NCBI RefSeq assembly: GCF_013299165.1
Contig: NZ_JAAFKD010000020.1
Span: 22,576 to 86,575, forward strand
Origin: Microcoleus sp. bin38.metabat.b11b12b14.051
GTDB lineage: Bacteria > Cyanobacteriota > Cyanobacteriia > Cyanobacteriales > Microcoleaceae
Direction of reading: 5' to 3'
DNA length: 64,000 nt
The notes beneath the pieces are model-generated. The model was not told the DNA's origin, searched no databases, and saw nothing but the letters and a program-made list of their open reading frames with translations. Below are positions 27,722-36,737 of this stretch, piece after piece. Position 1 is the first letter of the stretch. Each line of letters starts with the position of its first letter. The position numbers were made by a program, and so were the translations under genes.

Positions 27722-29536
27722 ATGATGCAACGAGAAATTTCTGCGCTCTCTGGATTTCGCTCGAATGACAAAACCCTAGGGGAAAGTCCTAAGAAACATT
27801 CGCGTCCAATACACCGGGCGATCGTGTTAATGCTGGTGGCAACAGGTTTGCTGAGCCTCCACGCTAGTCGGCTGGTGGAATTGCAACTGGTACAAGGAAA
27901 GCAAAATCGAGAACGAGCCGAAAACAATCGCGTTCGCTTAGTGCCGATGCCGGCGAATCGCGGACACATTGTCGATCGCAAAGGCAAGCTGTTAGCGGCA
28001 AACAATTTAGCTCGATCGGTCTATGTGTGGCCCAAAGAACAAACGCCGGAACAGTGGAAAGTCACAGCAGACAAATTGAGCCAGCTCCTGAAAATCCCGG
28101 CAAAAGAAATTTTACAAAAAATAAAACAGGTCGATCCTCTATCCTACAGACCGGTGCGGCTCAAGCAAGCGATGCCGCCGGAGGTGTTTGTGCCGCTAGC
28201 AGAACAGGTGGGACAAATGCGGGGAGTGGAAGTGCGGCCAGAAGCGAGTCGCTACTATCCCGAAGGCAGTGTGGCAGCTCACGTTCTCGGGTATATTGGC
28301 GAAGCTACCGCAGAAGACTTGAAAGCTCACCCGGAATATCCGATGGGGATGATTGTCGGTCAGATGGGGGTTGAAGCGAGTTCTAACAAGCAGATTGCGG
28401 GAGTTTGGGGCGATCGGCTGATCGAGGTAAACGCACAAAACCAAGAATTGCGGCTGATGGGAGAGACACCGCCCAAACCGGGCGAGGCGGTGCAGCTAAC
28501 TATAGATTTGTCGATGCAAAAAGCAGCCGAAACAGCCCTCGGGAACCGCCGGGGAGCAGTAGTGGCCCTGGATGTGAAAACCGGTGGCGTATTAGTTTTG
28601 GCCAGCCACCCGACTTTTGACCCCAATCTGTTTACGCGAAAAATCACTAAGGATGACTGGGCGACTCTTCAAGACTTGGAAAATCCATTTTTGAATCGGG
28701 CGATGCAGGGCTATCCCCCCGGGAGCACTTTTAAAATTGTGACTTCCGTCGCCGGCATGGAGTCGGGCAAGTTTTCGGCAGACTCAATTGTCGGTACCTC
28801 GTCTTACATTACTGTGGGGGGAATTGATTTTAACGAACACAGCGGGGGTTACGGCAACATCGGCTTTCGGGATGCCTTGGCTTTCAGTAGCAATACGTTT
28901 TTTTATCAAGTCGGGATTAGTACGGGCCCGGAGGAAATTGCTAAGTGGGGACACCGCTTGGGAATTGGCAAGGATACGGATTTGAAGCTTTTGGGCCTAG
29001 GCGGCGGCGATCACGGTCAAATGCCGACTCCAGCGGAGAAGGAACAAATCTATAAAGAACCTTGGTATGCTGGCGATACGGTAACGATGTCGATCGGTCA
29101 GGGGTTCGTGTTGGTGACTCCTTTGGAGGCGGCGGTGATGGTGAGTTCGATCGCCAATGGTGGTAATCGCGTCAAGCCGCATCTTTTGACTTCTGAGACT
29201 GGCAAGCCTGAGACAAAACCAGTACCTACGGGGATTAAACCTGCGACAGTTAAGGTGATTAAAGAAGGACTCGTGGCAGTAGTTACCGACGGTACGGGAC
29301 AAGGACTCAATGACGGTTCAATTCCACTGACGGCGGGCAAAACAGGGACTTCGGAGGTGATCGGACAGAAGGATCACTCGCTATATGTAGCCTATGGGCC
29401 TGCTGACAAGCCGGAAATTGCGATCGCCGTGGTTGTAGAAAATGGCGGTTTTGGTTCGATCGCGGCAGCGCCGATCGCGAAAGAGGTATTTCAAGCTTAT
29501 TTTGGGACACCGAAAAAGCCTGTCAACCCTCAGTAA
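27722..29536 (+). CDS. mrdA: Penicillin-binding protein 2 (transpeptidase)
   Basis: PBP2 is the class B transpeptidase of the elongasome, cross-linking peptidoglycan together with RodA. From the ATG at 27722 it has 604 residues (a TTG at 27704 would add six). It has one N-terminal TM helix (about 36-55, AIVLMLVATGLLSLHASRL), the PBP dimerisation domain starting at PANRGHIVDRKGKLLAANN, and the transpeptidase domain (about 260-595). The three active-site motifs are present: STFK with the acyl Ser near 335 (PPGSTFKIV), SSN near 389 (AFSSNTFFYQ) and KTGT near 540 (AGKTGTSEV). rodA and mreBCD are not in the window. Confidence 0.95.
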   Translation: MMQREISALSGFRSNDKTLGESPKKHSRPIHRAIVLMLVATGLLSLHASRLVELQLVQGKQNRERAENNRVRLVPMPANRGHIVDRKGKLLAANNLARSVYVWPKEQTPEQWKVTADKLSQLLKIPAKEILQKIKQVDPLSYRPVRLKQAMPPEVFVPLAEQVGQMRGVEVRPEASRYYPEGSVAAHVLGYIGEATAEDLKAHPEYPMGMIVGQMGVEASSNKQIAGVWGDRLIEVNAQNQELRLMGETPPKPGEAVQLTIDLSMQKAAETALGNRRGAVVALDVKTGGVLVLASHPTFDPNLFTRKITKDDWATLQDLENPFLNRAMQGYPPGSTFKIVTSVAGMESGKFSADSIVGTSSYITVGGIDFNEHSGGYGNIGFRDALAFSSNTFFYQVGISTGPEEIAKWGHRLGIGKDTDLKLLGLGGGDHGQMPTPAEKEQIYKEPWYAGDTVTMSIGQGFVLVTPLEAAVMVSSIANGGNRVKPHLLTSETGKPETKPVPTGIKPATVKVIKEGLVAVVTDGTGQGLNDGSIPLTAGKTGTSEVIGQKDHSLYVAYGPADKPEIAIAVVVENGGFGSIAAAPIAKEVFQAYFGTPKKPVNPQ

Positions 29537-29545
29537 GTAGTCCTA

Positions 29546-29615
29546 GGTTTGTAGTAAGGACTTTAGTCCTTCCTCTAAATTTTCAGAGGAAGGACTAAAG
29601 TCCTCACTACGAACC
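29546..29615. repeat. Hairpin repeat between convergent genes
   Basis: An inverted repeat with arms GGTTTGTAGTAAGGACTTTA and its near reverse complement around a TCTAAATTTTCAGA loop. It sits between the convergent PBP2 and DUF3352 genes and is a plausible bidirectional terminator. Confidence 0.85.
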
Positions 29616-29651
29616 TTTACAGATTGCGGGTACACGGAATTGGGTTGATGA

Positions 29652-31385
29652 CTAATTCAGCCGCATAAATATTGTGGCTTTGCGAATTCCTGTTATTTCT
29701 CCCGTACTCGTAACGGTTAACGATCGCAAGTGGTCAAAAAGTGGTCTTGCAGAAAGTTCAATTAACCTCAACAGCGGGATTTGTTTTTCCCAAATTGCTC
29801 TGCTGGAGGGCCAGTCTAAATAAAAATAGCCGTCGTTAGCTGGCGGTAGCGGTTCGATGCTAATTTGAAAGTCTTGATTTGCCACCAAAGAGCCTGTTTC
29901 GGCTGCTGTAAGCGCTGCGTCCATTGCTTCTACTGATGTAGTGAAAATTTCGTATTTCCCGATTGTGGCTCGAACTCCTTTCGCCTCGGTTTCGATCGCG
30001 CTTTTTCTATTATTTTTCATATCGTAACTCTGGCTCGTTGTCAACTGCGTCCAAGCGGTAATTTTCTGATTTCTGAGAGTGAAGCTGCCGATGCTGTATT
30101 CTTTGCTGCGGGCAATTTCATCGAGTTTGTCGATCGCCTTTTGAGTATCAGCAGATTTCTCGGCCGCAAAAATCCAGTCGGGAGTGTTTGACGAACTCGG
30201 AACCACTGCTAAAGCGTATTCTGCTTGTACCCAGTTAAATATGTCCTGGGGCAAATTGACGCCCCAGAGTTGCTGAATATCTGCGAGCGCGCGATCGACT
30301 AATTTTGACACTTCTGGGTTAGCGGACACCGACGATGACAAATCACCCCAAAGATTCTTTAAATCGGTGCTGGCGACGGCGAAAGGACTAGCTGATGGAA
30401 TATATTGCAAGGCTTTGACTGGTTCCGAGAGTGTGGGAGAAGCTGTTTGTTCTCGCGATGTCACTAAAGCAGTTTGAGCCAGCAATCCGCGTCGGTTGAC
30501 TCCGACAGCAACTGCGACAGAATTGGGGGAAACTTGGGGATTTTGCTTGCTTGCAGGCTGCGGGAAATTTACAAATCCTAAACCTATTCTGCCTTGAGTT
30601 AGCTGCTGGACAGCTTTTTGATATTCGGGGTTATTTTCAAGATTGAGGTTGGTTGATTCAACGTTATTAATGGCATCTCGCAGCACGTTTGGACTGTTGG
30701 CAAATAAAACAAAACTGTTATTTACTGAATCAGAACTGCCGCCGATTGCCGCCGTCGCGAAGCTGGCTGGCAAACTTGAATTCGGCAGATTTAGCGGGTT
30801 GAAACTCGAAATTATATCGGTTTTTTTGTTTGGTATTGGTGATTCTTTATAATATATTTTGACACCTTTATATAGTTCCGACTGCACTGTTTTCTCCTGG
30901 CGAGATGCTTTTTGCCAGTAGGAGGTGAGAAATTTTTGGCTGCGATCGGCATTTTGGGAGGAAACCGCCAGCAGAAACCCGGTTTGTTGGCCTTTGCTGC
31001 GATCGCGATCGTCGAAATCGGGATTTGTGGCGGCGAGGGTAATTTCGTCACCTATCCAAGGTTGGATATCGCGACTGTAATCGAGATCTGTATTGGCGAG
31101 GAGACTTTTTTTGATTTGCTCGAATTCAGCGTGCGATCGGCTTCTTTCTTCGGGAGAAGCAAAGATTTGCCGCAATGCTTCGAGGCGATCGGGATTTACC
31201 AGCATTGAAACTAACCAAGGTGCTTGTTTCGAGACAAACACAGCCGCAGCCGGAGTCGTTGTCGGCCCGCCCGTGAGCAAATTCAGGGGAGTTTTGGTTG
31301 ACAGCCAGTAAAAACCACCTGCACCCAAGGCTAAGAGTGCCAAAACGCCAGCAATGAGGAAAGAAAAGAACGATCGCAGCTTCAT
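29652..31385 (-). CDS. DUF3352 domain protein, membrane-anchored
   Basis: The protein (577 residues from the ATG at 31385; a GTG at 31406 would add seven) has one N-terminal TM helix (about 6-28, SFLIAGVLALLALGAGGFYW) and a long soluble domain. The DUF3352 pattern is clear: PAAAVFVSKQAPWLVSMLVN near the start, 'IQPWIGDEITLAATNPDFDD', 'FVLFANSPNVLRDAINNVES' and 'LPQDIFNWVQAEYALAVVPS'. The family is widespread in cyanobacteria and has no known activity; a periplasmic location is likely. Single gene, convergent with mrdA. Confidence 0.88.
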   Translation of the reverse strand: MKLRSFFSFLIAGVLALLALGAGGFYWLSTKTPLNLLTGGPTTTPAAAVFVSKQAPWLVSMLVNPDRLEALRQIFASPEERSRSHAEFEQIKKSLLANTDLDYSRDIQPWIGDEITLAATNPDFDDRDRSKGQQTGFLLAVSSQNADRSQKFLTSYWQKASRQEKTVQSELYKGVKIYYKESPIPNKKTDIISSFNPLNLPNSSLPASFATAAIGGSSDSVNNSFVLFANSPNVLRDAINNVESTNLNLENNPEYQKAVQQLTQGRIGLGFVNFPQPASKQNPQVSPNSVAVAVGVNRRGLLAQTALVTSREQTASPTLSEPVKALQYIPSASPFAVASTDLKNLWGDLSSSVSANPEVSKLVDRALADIQQLWGVNLPQDIFNWVQAEYALAVVPSSSNTPDWIFAAEKSADTQKAIDKLDEIARSKEYSIGSFTLRNQKITAWTQLTTSQSYDMKNNRKSAIETEAKGVRATIGKYEIFTTSVEAMDAALTAAETGSLVANQDFQISIEPLPPANDGYFYLDWPSSRAIWEKQIPLLRLIELSARPLFDHLRSLTVTSTGEITGIRKATIFMRLN

Positions 31386-31528
31386 ACAACAAGGACTAAT
31401 GACCACAGTCTATTCTTAACCACAGTAGCGCATGACCGTAGTTATTGACATCTCCAAAATTCAGGGGCGGTGTCTGTGAGAAACCGCCCCAATATTGACA
31501 GGCGATTGCCCGTCAGTTTATTTTGTTT

Positions 31529-32650
31529 CTAAGTCAATGATTGTGCCAATCTAGCTGTCAGTTCTTCGAGAGACAACTGAGGTAATTCTGCCAATAAAGA
31601 TGATAAATTTTCCGGAGACAAAGCCAGAAAATTAGGGATAATACTAGCCAAAACTTCTGATGACTGTTCTCCTTGATTCAACATTTTTTTCAAGACAGTT
31701 TCCGCCAACAAATTTTGGACTTGTTGGTGTTCATTTTCTCCCGCAGACAGAGTAGACAATTGAACTAACAGCAACGTAAATTCAGCAACAGGTAAAGCAG
31801 ATACCGGCAGAATTAATGCGAGAGTTCGCGGGTCTAACTCCCCAAATCTGACTTGCAAGAAACTCTCCAAAATCATCCGCTGTCCTTCTTCCCGGCCTTC
31901 TTCTCTTCCTTCTTCTCTTCCTTTTTGTTGTGCCGCTTCTAAATGTTGTTGAAAAAGAGGTGCGATCGCCATAACTAACTCCTGATCTTCTTCATCCCCT
32001 GCGGGAATAGTTGGTGTATTCGCTTGCAAATTTGCTTGCAAGATGTACAATAATTGTAGCGCGTTAGCTCGGAGTGGATTATCCATAGGCAATGCACTTA
32101 ATTCGGCGATCGCCTGCTGCTGTACCCGTCCGCGGCCCAACATTCGCAACCACATAGTCTCTGGGCTTTTCGGTAGCTGGTGAATGGCGATTAGTCCCAC
32201 CCTCCAAACCTCAGTTAAAAAATAAACTCCTTTCCCCCAGCCCTCTGACTCTTCGGGAACCCGAAAACCAAAACTGTCCAGTAAAAGTTCCGAAGCAGTG
32301 GGAGTTAAAATCCACAACGTTGGCAATTGTCTTTCTTGTAAACGCTGGTCTTCTCGATTAGCCGATCGCCCCAGTTTGGCCCTACTATTTAATAGTTTTA
32401 CCACACAACTGAATATTTCTTCGACATTTACAGGATTGCGGAACGGTTCAATCACCGCTACAGTGGCAGCCATTTTACCTAATAAACCTAAACTTTGGAC
32501 GTATTCCGTCTCAAAAGAAGTTGGTTGAAACCAGACATCTATTTCTCTGACTTCAGCGGTGACATCTTTGCTTGTTTCTACTTGTCCGAGGGGTGATAAT
32601 AATTCTTGAAGGTATTCTTTGGCAAACTGATCGTGGGGAAACTTAGTCAT
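31529..32650 (-). CDS. Rpn/DUF4351-type protein (373 aa)
   Basis: The protein has an N-terminal domain (about 1-190) that begins 'MTKFPHDQFAKEYLQELLSP' and contains 'EVREIDVWFQP', a shape seen in cyanobacterial Rpn-like/PD-(D/E)XK 'putative transposase' proteins. A charged hinge with repeated REEGREEGREEGQ follows (about 245-258), then a C-terminal helical region (about 260-373) like DUF4351. The acidic residue in EIDVWF could be part of a nuclease site, but I cannot see the full D-(E/Q)xK set. These genes are multi-copy and variable in cyanobacteria. Function unresolved. Confidence 0.75.
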   Translation of the reverse strand: MTKFPHDQFAKEYLQELLSPLGQVETSKDVTAEVREIDVWFQPTSFETEYVQSLGLLGKMAATVAVIEPFRNPVNVEEIFSCVVKLLNSRAKLGRSANREDQRLQERQLPTLWILTPTASELLLDSFGFRVPEESEGWGKGVYFLTEVWRVGLIAIHQLPKSPETMWLRMLGRGRVQQQAIAELSALPMDNPLRANALQLLYILQANLQANTPTIPAGDEEDQELVMAIAPLFQQHLEAAQQKGREEGREEGREEGQRMILESFLQVRFGELDPRTLALILPVSALPVAEFTLLLVQLSTLSAGENEHQQVQNLLAETVLKKMLNQGEQSSEVLASIIPNFLALSPENLSSLLAELPQLSLEELTARLAQSLT

Positions 32651-32802
32651 AAAGTCAATATTTTGCGATCGACTGCTATTTTACCAAAAAAATAGTCACA
32701 AATAAACACCTAACTCAAATGTTAACAATATCAACGCCCCCTGAACAAAGAGTTTTACTGCCAAATATCAGTTGAAAATTATATAAAAATCTGCTCGCAT
32801 AA

Positions 32803-33117
32803 CTGGGAAACAAACGTTCTAGTAGAATTGCTGATCGTCAAGGTCAATTAGAAATAATGGTGCCGCTACCAGAACATGAAAATCGCAACAGACTGATCGA
32901 TCGCCTAGCAGATTTAGGCGTATCGGAAATCTGGCGTTACGACGGACGAAGCATCAAGTTTTATCGATTGCAAAATGGCGAATATGCAGAGTGCAATTTT
33001 CCCCTCGCTTGGACGATGCTACCGACTACAAAAGTTGATGAATTTATCGATCGCACTCAAACGACAGGCGCAACCGCAGCAGTGCGAGAATTCCGCGAAT
33101 GGGTGAGGAATCAGTAA
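32803..33117 (+). pseudogene. Uma2-family (DUF820) endonuclease remnant with internal deletion
   Basis: An 86-codon frame from ATG 32857 to 33117 joins an N-terminal Uma2 fragment (in-frame codons before the ATG read ADRQGQLEI, then MVPLPEHENRNRLIDRL) straight to the family's C-terminal part (ADLGVSEIWRYDGRSIKFYR and 'TTGATAAVREFREWV'). In intact Uma2 proteins about 90-100 residues with the PD-(D/E)XK catalytic residues lie between these pieces. Upstream the frame closes at a TAA near 32800. The gene is therefore a relic: 5'-truncated and missing its active site. The family recognition is by eye. Confidence 0.7.
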
Positions 33118-33523
33118 TTGTCAGTCTACAAACTCTCAACGCGCGATCGCCCTTTAACGCCAATGACGATGAGATATCTTGCACAAAACTCGACTGTGCG
33201 TGCGATCGATCTTTTGAGAAATTGTGCGATCGACTTGGGAAATATGGGTATAATTTATCACAAGTGAGAGCGATCCTTCAGCGATCGGGCGATCGTTTGA
33301 TACCTGCATTCAGCAACGCCGGCCGATCATCTGATTGAAGACCTGCAACAATCTGAAGAGCCTGTGTATAAAATTATTTAAAGAAAGTGCGATCGTATCT
33401 TGACAGGTATAGTCTAATACCCTAGAGTCATGATTAAACAGTGCGACTGTCAGCCCTTTATAAGTTGCGACTCAAATATGTTAACTAGGATACATATTCA
33501 CTATCAACACCAGTATTTAACAC
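33118..33523. other. Spacer upstream of the dynamin cassette
   Basis: A frame at 33099-33338 exists but it is mostly made of repeated GCGATCG-type words and shows no family, so I do not call it. Composition shifts to A+T-rich near 33360. The promoter of the dynamin cassette should lie in the last 100 nt; TTGCGA (33465) and TACATAT (33490) are possible elements, but this is weak. Confidence 0.4.
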
Positions 33524-35921
33524 ATGAGTAAACAATTATACAAAGTTTTTGACGAAGTAGAATTCAAAGCTCAACTGCTTGCTAAATACTGGAATAATTT
33601 TTATACAGAAATTTCCGAGCATTTACCAGATACATATCAGCCGGAAATGCAAGAACTCTCTATGAAGTTAGACGAGGCTTTAAGCAATCTGGTCGATCAA
33701 CTTCGTAATCCGACTCTGAACTCTGGCGACTACAGGAACCACCAGTAGCGGGAAAAGCACTTTGGTGAATTTGTTGTGTGGAGCCGAAATTGTTCCTGTA
33801 GCCGTAAGTGAAATGAGCGCAGGGGCAGTCACTATCGAATATAGCAAGGAAAAGTCTCTAATAATCCATGAAACACCAGGAGCATTGTGGGAGTGTGGAG
33901 AATGGAGAGGTATCAGAGAGGAGAAAATTTATCAGCGCTTATACGAAGCAATGATAAGTTATATCGAAAATAGAGAAAAACAACCGAATTTAGCTTGTCC
34001 ACAATCTACAATCTTTTACCCTTTCCGGCTTGTCAAAGAGTCTCAACTGGAACTACCCCAAGGAACAAGGGTAAAAATTCTTGATTTACCTGGTTTAGCC
34101 TATGTGGGCGATCGAGGTAACGCAAATGTGATTCAACAGTGCCGAGAGGCATTGTGCATAGTGACATACAATAGTGCAGAAACCGATGCACAGAAAGTAA
34201 AAAGCTTATTGCAAGAAGTTGTACAGCAGGTCAAAGATTTAGGTGGTTCCCCTGCGCGGATGCTTTTTACTCTTAATCGTATTGATGTTTTCCGAGCCGA
34301 TAGAAATTGGCCTGACACAGAAAATCGCTTTGTTGAAAATGCTATCCGCAGTATTAAAACTGAATTGACTGAACAATTAAAAGAATATACAGAAGAGATT
34401 GACAAGTTGCAAGTGGTAAAACTCAGTACCTGGCCTGCTTTACTAGCCCTTGAGATACAAAATCATGATGAAATATTCAGTGCTGAGGCGTGTAAAAAGG
34501 CAGACAACAATTTTAATGGATTAATTGATGAAGATATACTAGAAGACCTGCCACGTAACGTACAAAAATGGTCTAGACACGACCGAAACCGAGTTTCTGA
34601 ATCATTATGGAAAAAATCTTATGCAGAAGAGTTTCAGCAACACTTAAAGGAACATATTAATCAACACTTTCCACAGTTAGTAATACCGCAAGCTATAGAA
34701 CGTTTTAATGTAGCTGCTGGAAATGCTGTAGCAGAGTGGGCAGTACAAACAACCACGGCCATTCTTAGCAGTTCAGAAGAACACTACCAACAGGAATGTG
34801 AAAAAATATCACACATTAGGTCATCACTTGACCGTTTTCTTCAACTTAGCGATGCAAATTTGAGAATGCCGTTTGAAAAGATAGATGCAAAATTTAAACA
34901 AGTCATAGAAAAAAAGTCAGAAGACGATCTTGTGTTCTATTTACAAAAAACCCTGAAGGAACTTCAAGATGTTGAACCTTATAAGGAATTAGGAGAAAAA
35001 TTATACCCCCTTTATGGATGGAGTAGAGAATTAAGTAGAGGGATAAAGCAAGTTTTAGAATCAGTAGCAGAATCTTTGGAGAAGGGGCAGATACTGGTAA
35101 AAAACCCAAATTTAAAAAAAGCAGATGATTCACAGGTACAACTTCTAGAAAGCAACCTCAAACGACTAATAAACTTAGGCTACACTGGGTCTGCTGCTAG
35201 AGATGGTGAAATAAGAGAAGCAAGAACAGATGAGGATAAAAAAAATCTCGAACTACTAAATCAAGCCTTAAACGACTTGTCTAAGCATTTGAATCTGGTA
35301 ATGAAAGATATTTTAAAACAAATCTCTAATCAGGAAATAGAGAGGATGTACCAGGCCGTGGTCGAGCTTTTCAATTGTCATTTATCCCATTTAGAAAAAG
35401 GAGCAAATAAAGAAGCACCCAACATAATAATCAGGTTTCCTGATTCCCAACTGATACGAGTTAAAAAAGAACTTTCATTTAGTTTAAGTTTTGAATCTGG
35501 CTTTTCAATTACAGAAGGCAATTGGGAAGAAGAGAGTAGAATTTTTTGGCACTGGTTATGGTTGGTTCCAAAATACGAAGCACGATGTAGCGATAATGCT
35601 ACAATTCCTAGCACAGAGAATTTATTAAAAAACTGGGATAGTCAGGTAAAATTAGCTGAACCAGACCTAGTTAAACAAATTGCCAGTTGGTTGCTAGAAC
35701 AAATTGATTGTTTAAAAAAAGAGGTACATAAAAATCAAAATGATATTCTCGATCGTTATCAAGCTAGACTAGATAAAGCTCACCAAGAAATAACTTTAGA
35801 TTATGAAAAGCAAAAAAATGTTTGGCAACCTATGGAACGAAAAGCCCAAGAATTGGCAGAAGAATTTGTTGTATTAGGAAAACTCTTAAAAAATGAGGAT
35901 GAAAATTCAAGTGGCAAATGA
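33524..35921 (+). CDS. Dynamin-like GTPase A, with a one-base frameshift before the P-loop
   Basis: Two overlapping pieces form one gene. The first frame (33524-33748, 74 codons, starts MSKQLYKVFDEVEFKAQLLA) runs into NPTLN; skipping one A at about 33719-33720 gives NPTLTLATTGTTSSGKSTLV and joins the second frame (usable from 33720, to 35921). The joined product has about 798 residues. GTPase motifs in joined numbering: G1 GTTSSGKST near 71-79, G3 DLPG near 187 (KILDLPGLAYVGD), G4 NRID near 250. The rest is helical with coiled-coil regions (about 330-450 and 640-798), as in bacterial dynamin-like proteins, which remodel membranes. Without the correction, the downstream piece would start after the P-loop and be inactive. 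No GCGATCGC octamer is seen here and codons are A+T-rich, suggesting transfer. The next gene overlaps it by 29 nt. Confidence 0.85.
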
Positions 35922-36726
35922 GCATCTAGAAAGACTGTATAAAGACGTTTTTGATCAAGTGTACCCCCTGATCGTAAATCAGAAAAACGGCGTTTTATAC
36001 AAAGTAATACATATATTACTTGAGTCCGAACAATCAAAATCAAAAGCAGACGAACTATGTACTCGTTTTGGTATCAAAGATGATGCTTCGTTAGAGGATG
36101 ATCGAGATTACATTGATTTCCTAATACCTCAACCCAAGCTCTTCTTACATCCATTTAATGATAATTTATTACAGAATGTTATTAATCCAGATATGGTAAA
36201 GATTGCTTGGATTGTGATTATAGCCTGCATACTGGTGGGAGTTGCTGTGTGTATCCAATACATAAGAAAGCCTAAGCAAGAGCCAACAGGTAATGCAAGA
36301 AATCAGAAACCTGATTCTTTGCAGGTACTACCTCCTGAACCAATTACTGCTGCTTTATGTCTTGTTGTTCCAGCATCTGTAATCATTGATTTAAAAGATA
36401 AGCATCCAAATGGTTTTACAGACAACCGTCTAGAGACTTCTGACCTCAAAACGCTGATAGATAACGCCTCGTATTTTCTATGCACAGACGTTAATAAGGC
36501 TAATTCAAAAGAGCAATTTTTAGAAATAATGCCAAATGAAGACATTCCAACTAATAGTAACCGAGAAGTTTATATTATAATTCATATCAATCAGGGGCAA
36601 GAAATGATTGACAAAGAAAGCCCTTACATATTAAAAAGAAACCTACCCAACTATGGACAGCGTATTATTCAACAATACGCTTGTCTTAGAAATTTATCTG
36701 GCTTAGAAAACTTTAACCGCATTTAA
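35893..36726 (+). CDS. One-TM protein between two dynamin-like GTPases
   Basis: The 277-residue protein overlaps the end of GTPase A by 29 nt, so translation is probably coupled. Residues 1-95 are soluble and helical (HLERLYKDVFDQVYPLIVNQ; KADELCTRFGIKDDASLEDD), with some resemblance to N-terminal effector-associated helical folds. A single TM helix lies at about 101-124 (MVKIAWIVIIACILVGVAVC), then a linker and a C-terminal domain (about 145-277) containing 'EVYIIIHINQGQEMIDKESP'. I recognise no enzyme family. By position it is likely to anchor or regulate the two GTPases at a membrane. Confidence 0.8.
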   Translation: MRMKIQVANEHLERLYKDVFDQVYPLIVNQKNGVLYKVIHILLESEQSKSKADELCTRFGIKDDASLEDDRDYIDFLIPQPKLFLHPFNDNLLQNVINPDMVKIAWIVIIACILVGVAVCIQYIRKPKQEPTGNARNQKPDSLQVLPPEPITAALCLVVPASVIIDLKDKHPNGFTDNRLETSDLKTLIDNASYFLCTDVNKANSKEQFLEIMPNEDIPTNSNREVYIIIHINQGQEMIDKESPYILKRNLPNYGQRIIQQYACLRNLSGLENFNRI

Positions 36727-36737
36727 GGAACCCCAAA

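Noticed and set aside
33099-33338. 79-aa ORF before the dynamin cassette
   Set aside because: Overlaps the Uma2 remnant and consists largely of GCGATCG words; no family.
35893-36726. Reading the one-TM protein as a toxin of a toxin-antitoxin pair
   Set aside because: Too long, soluble domains on both sides of the TM helix, and tightly placed between two GTPases.
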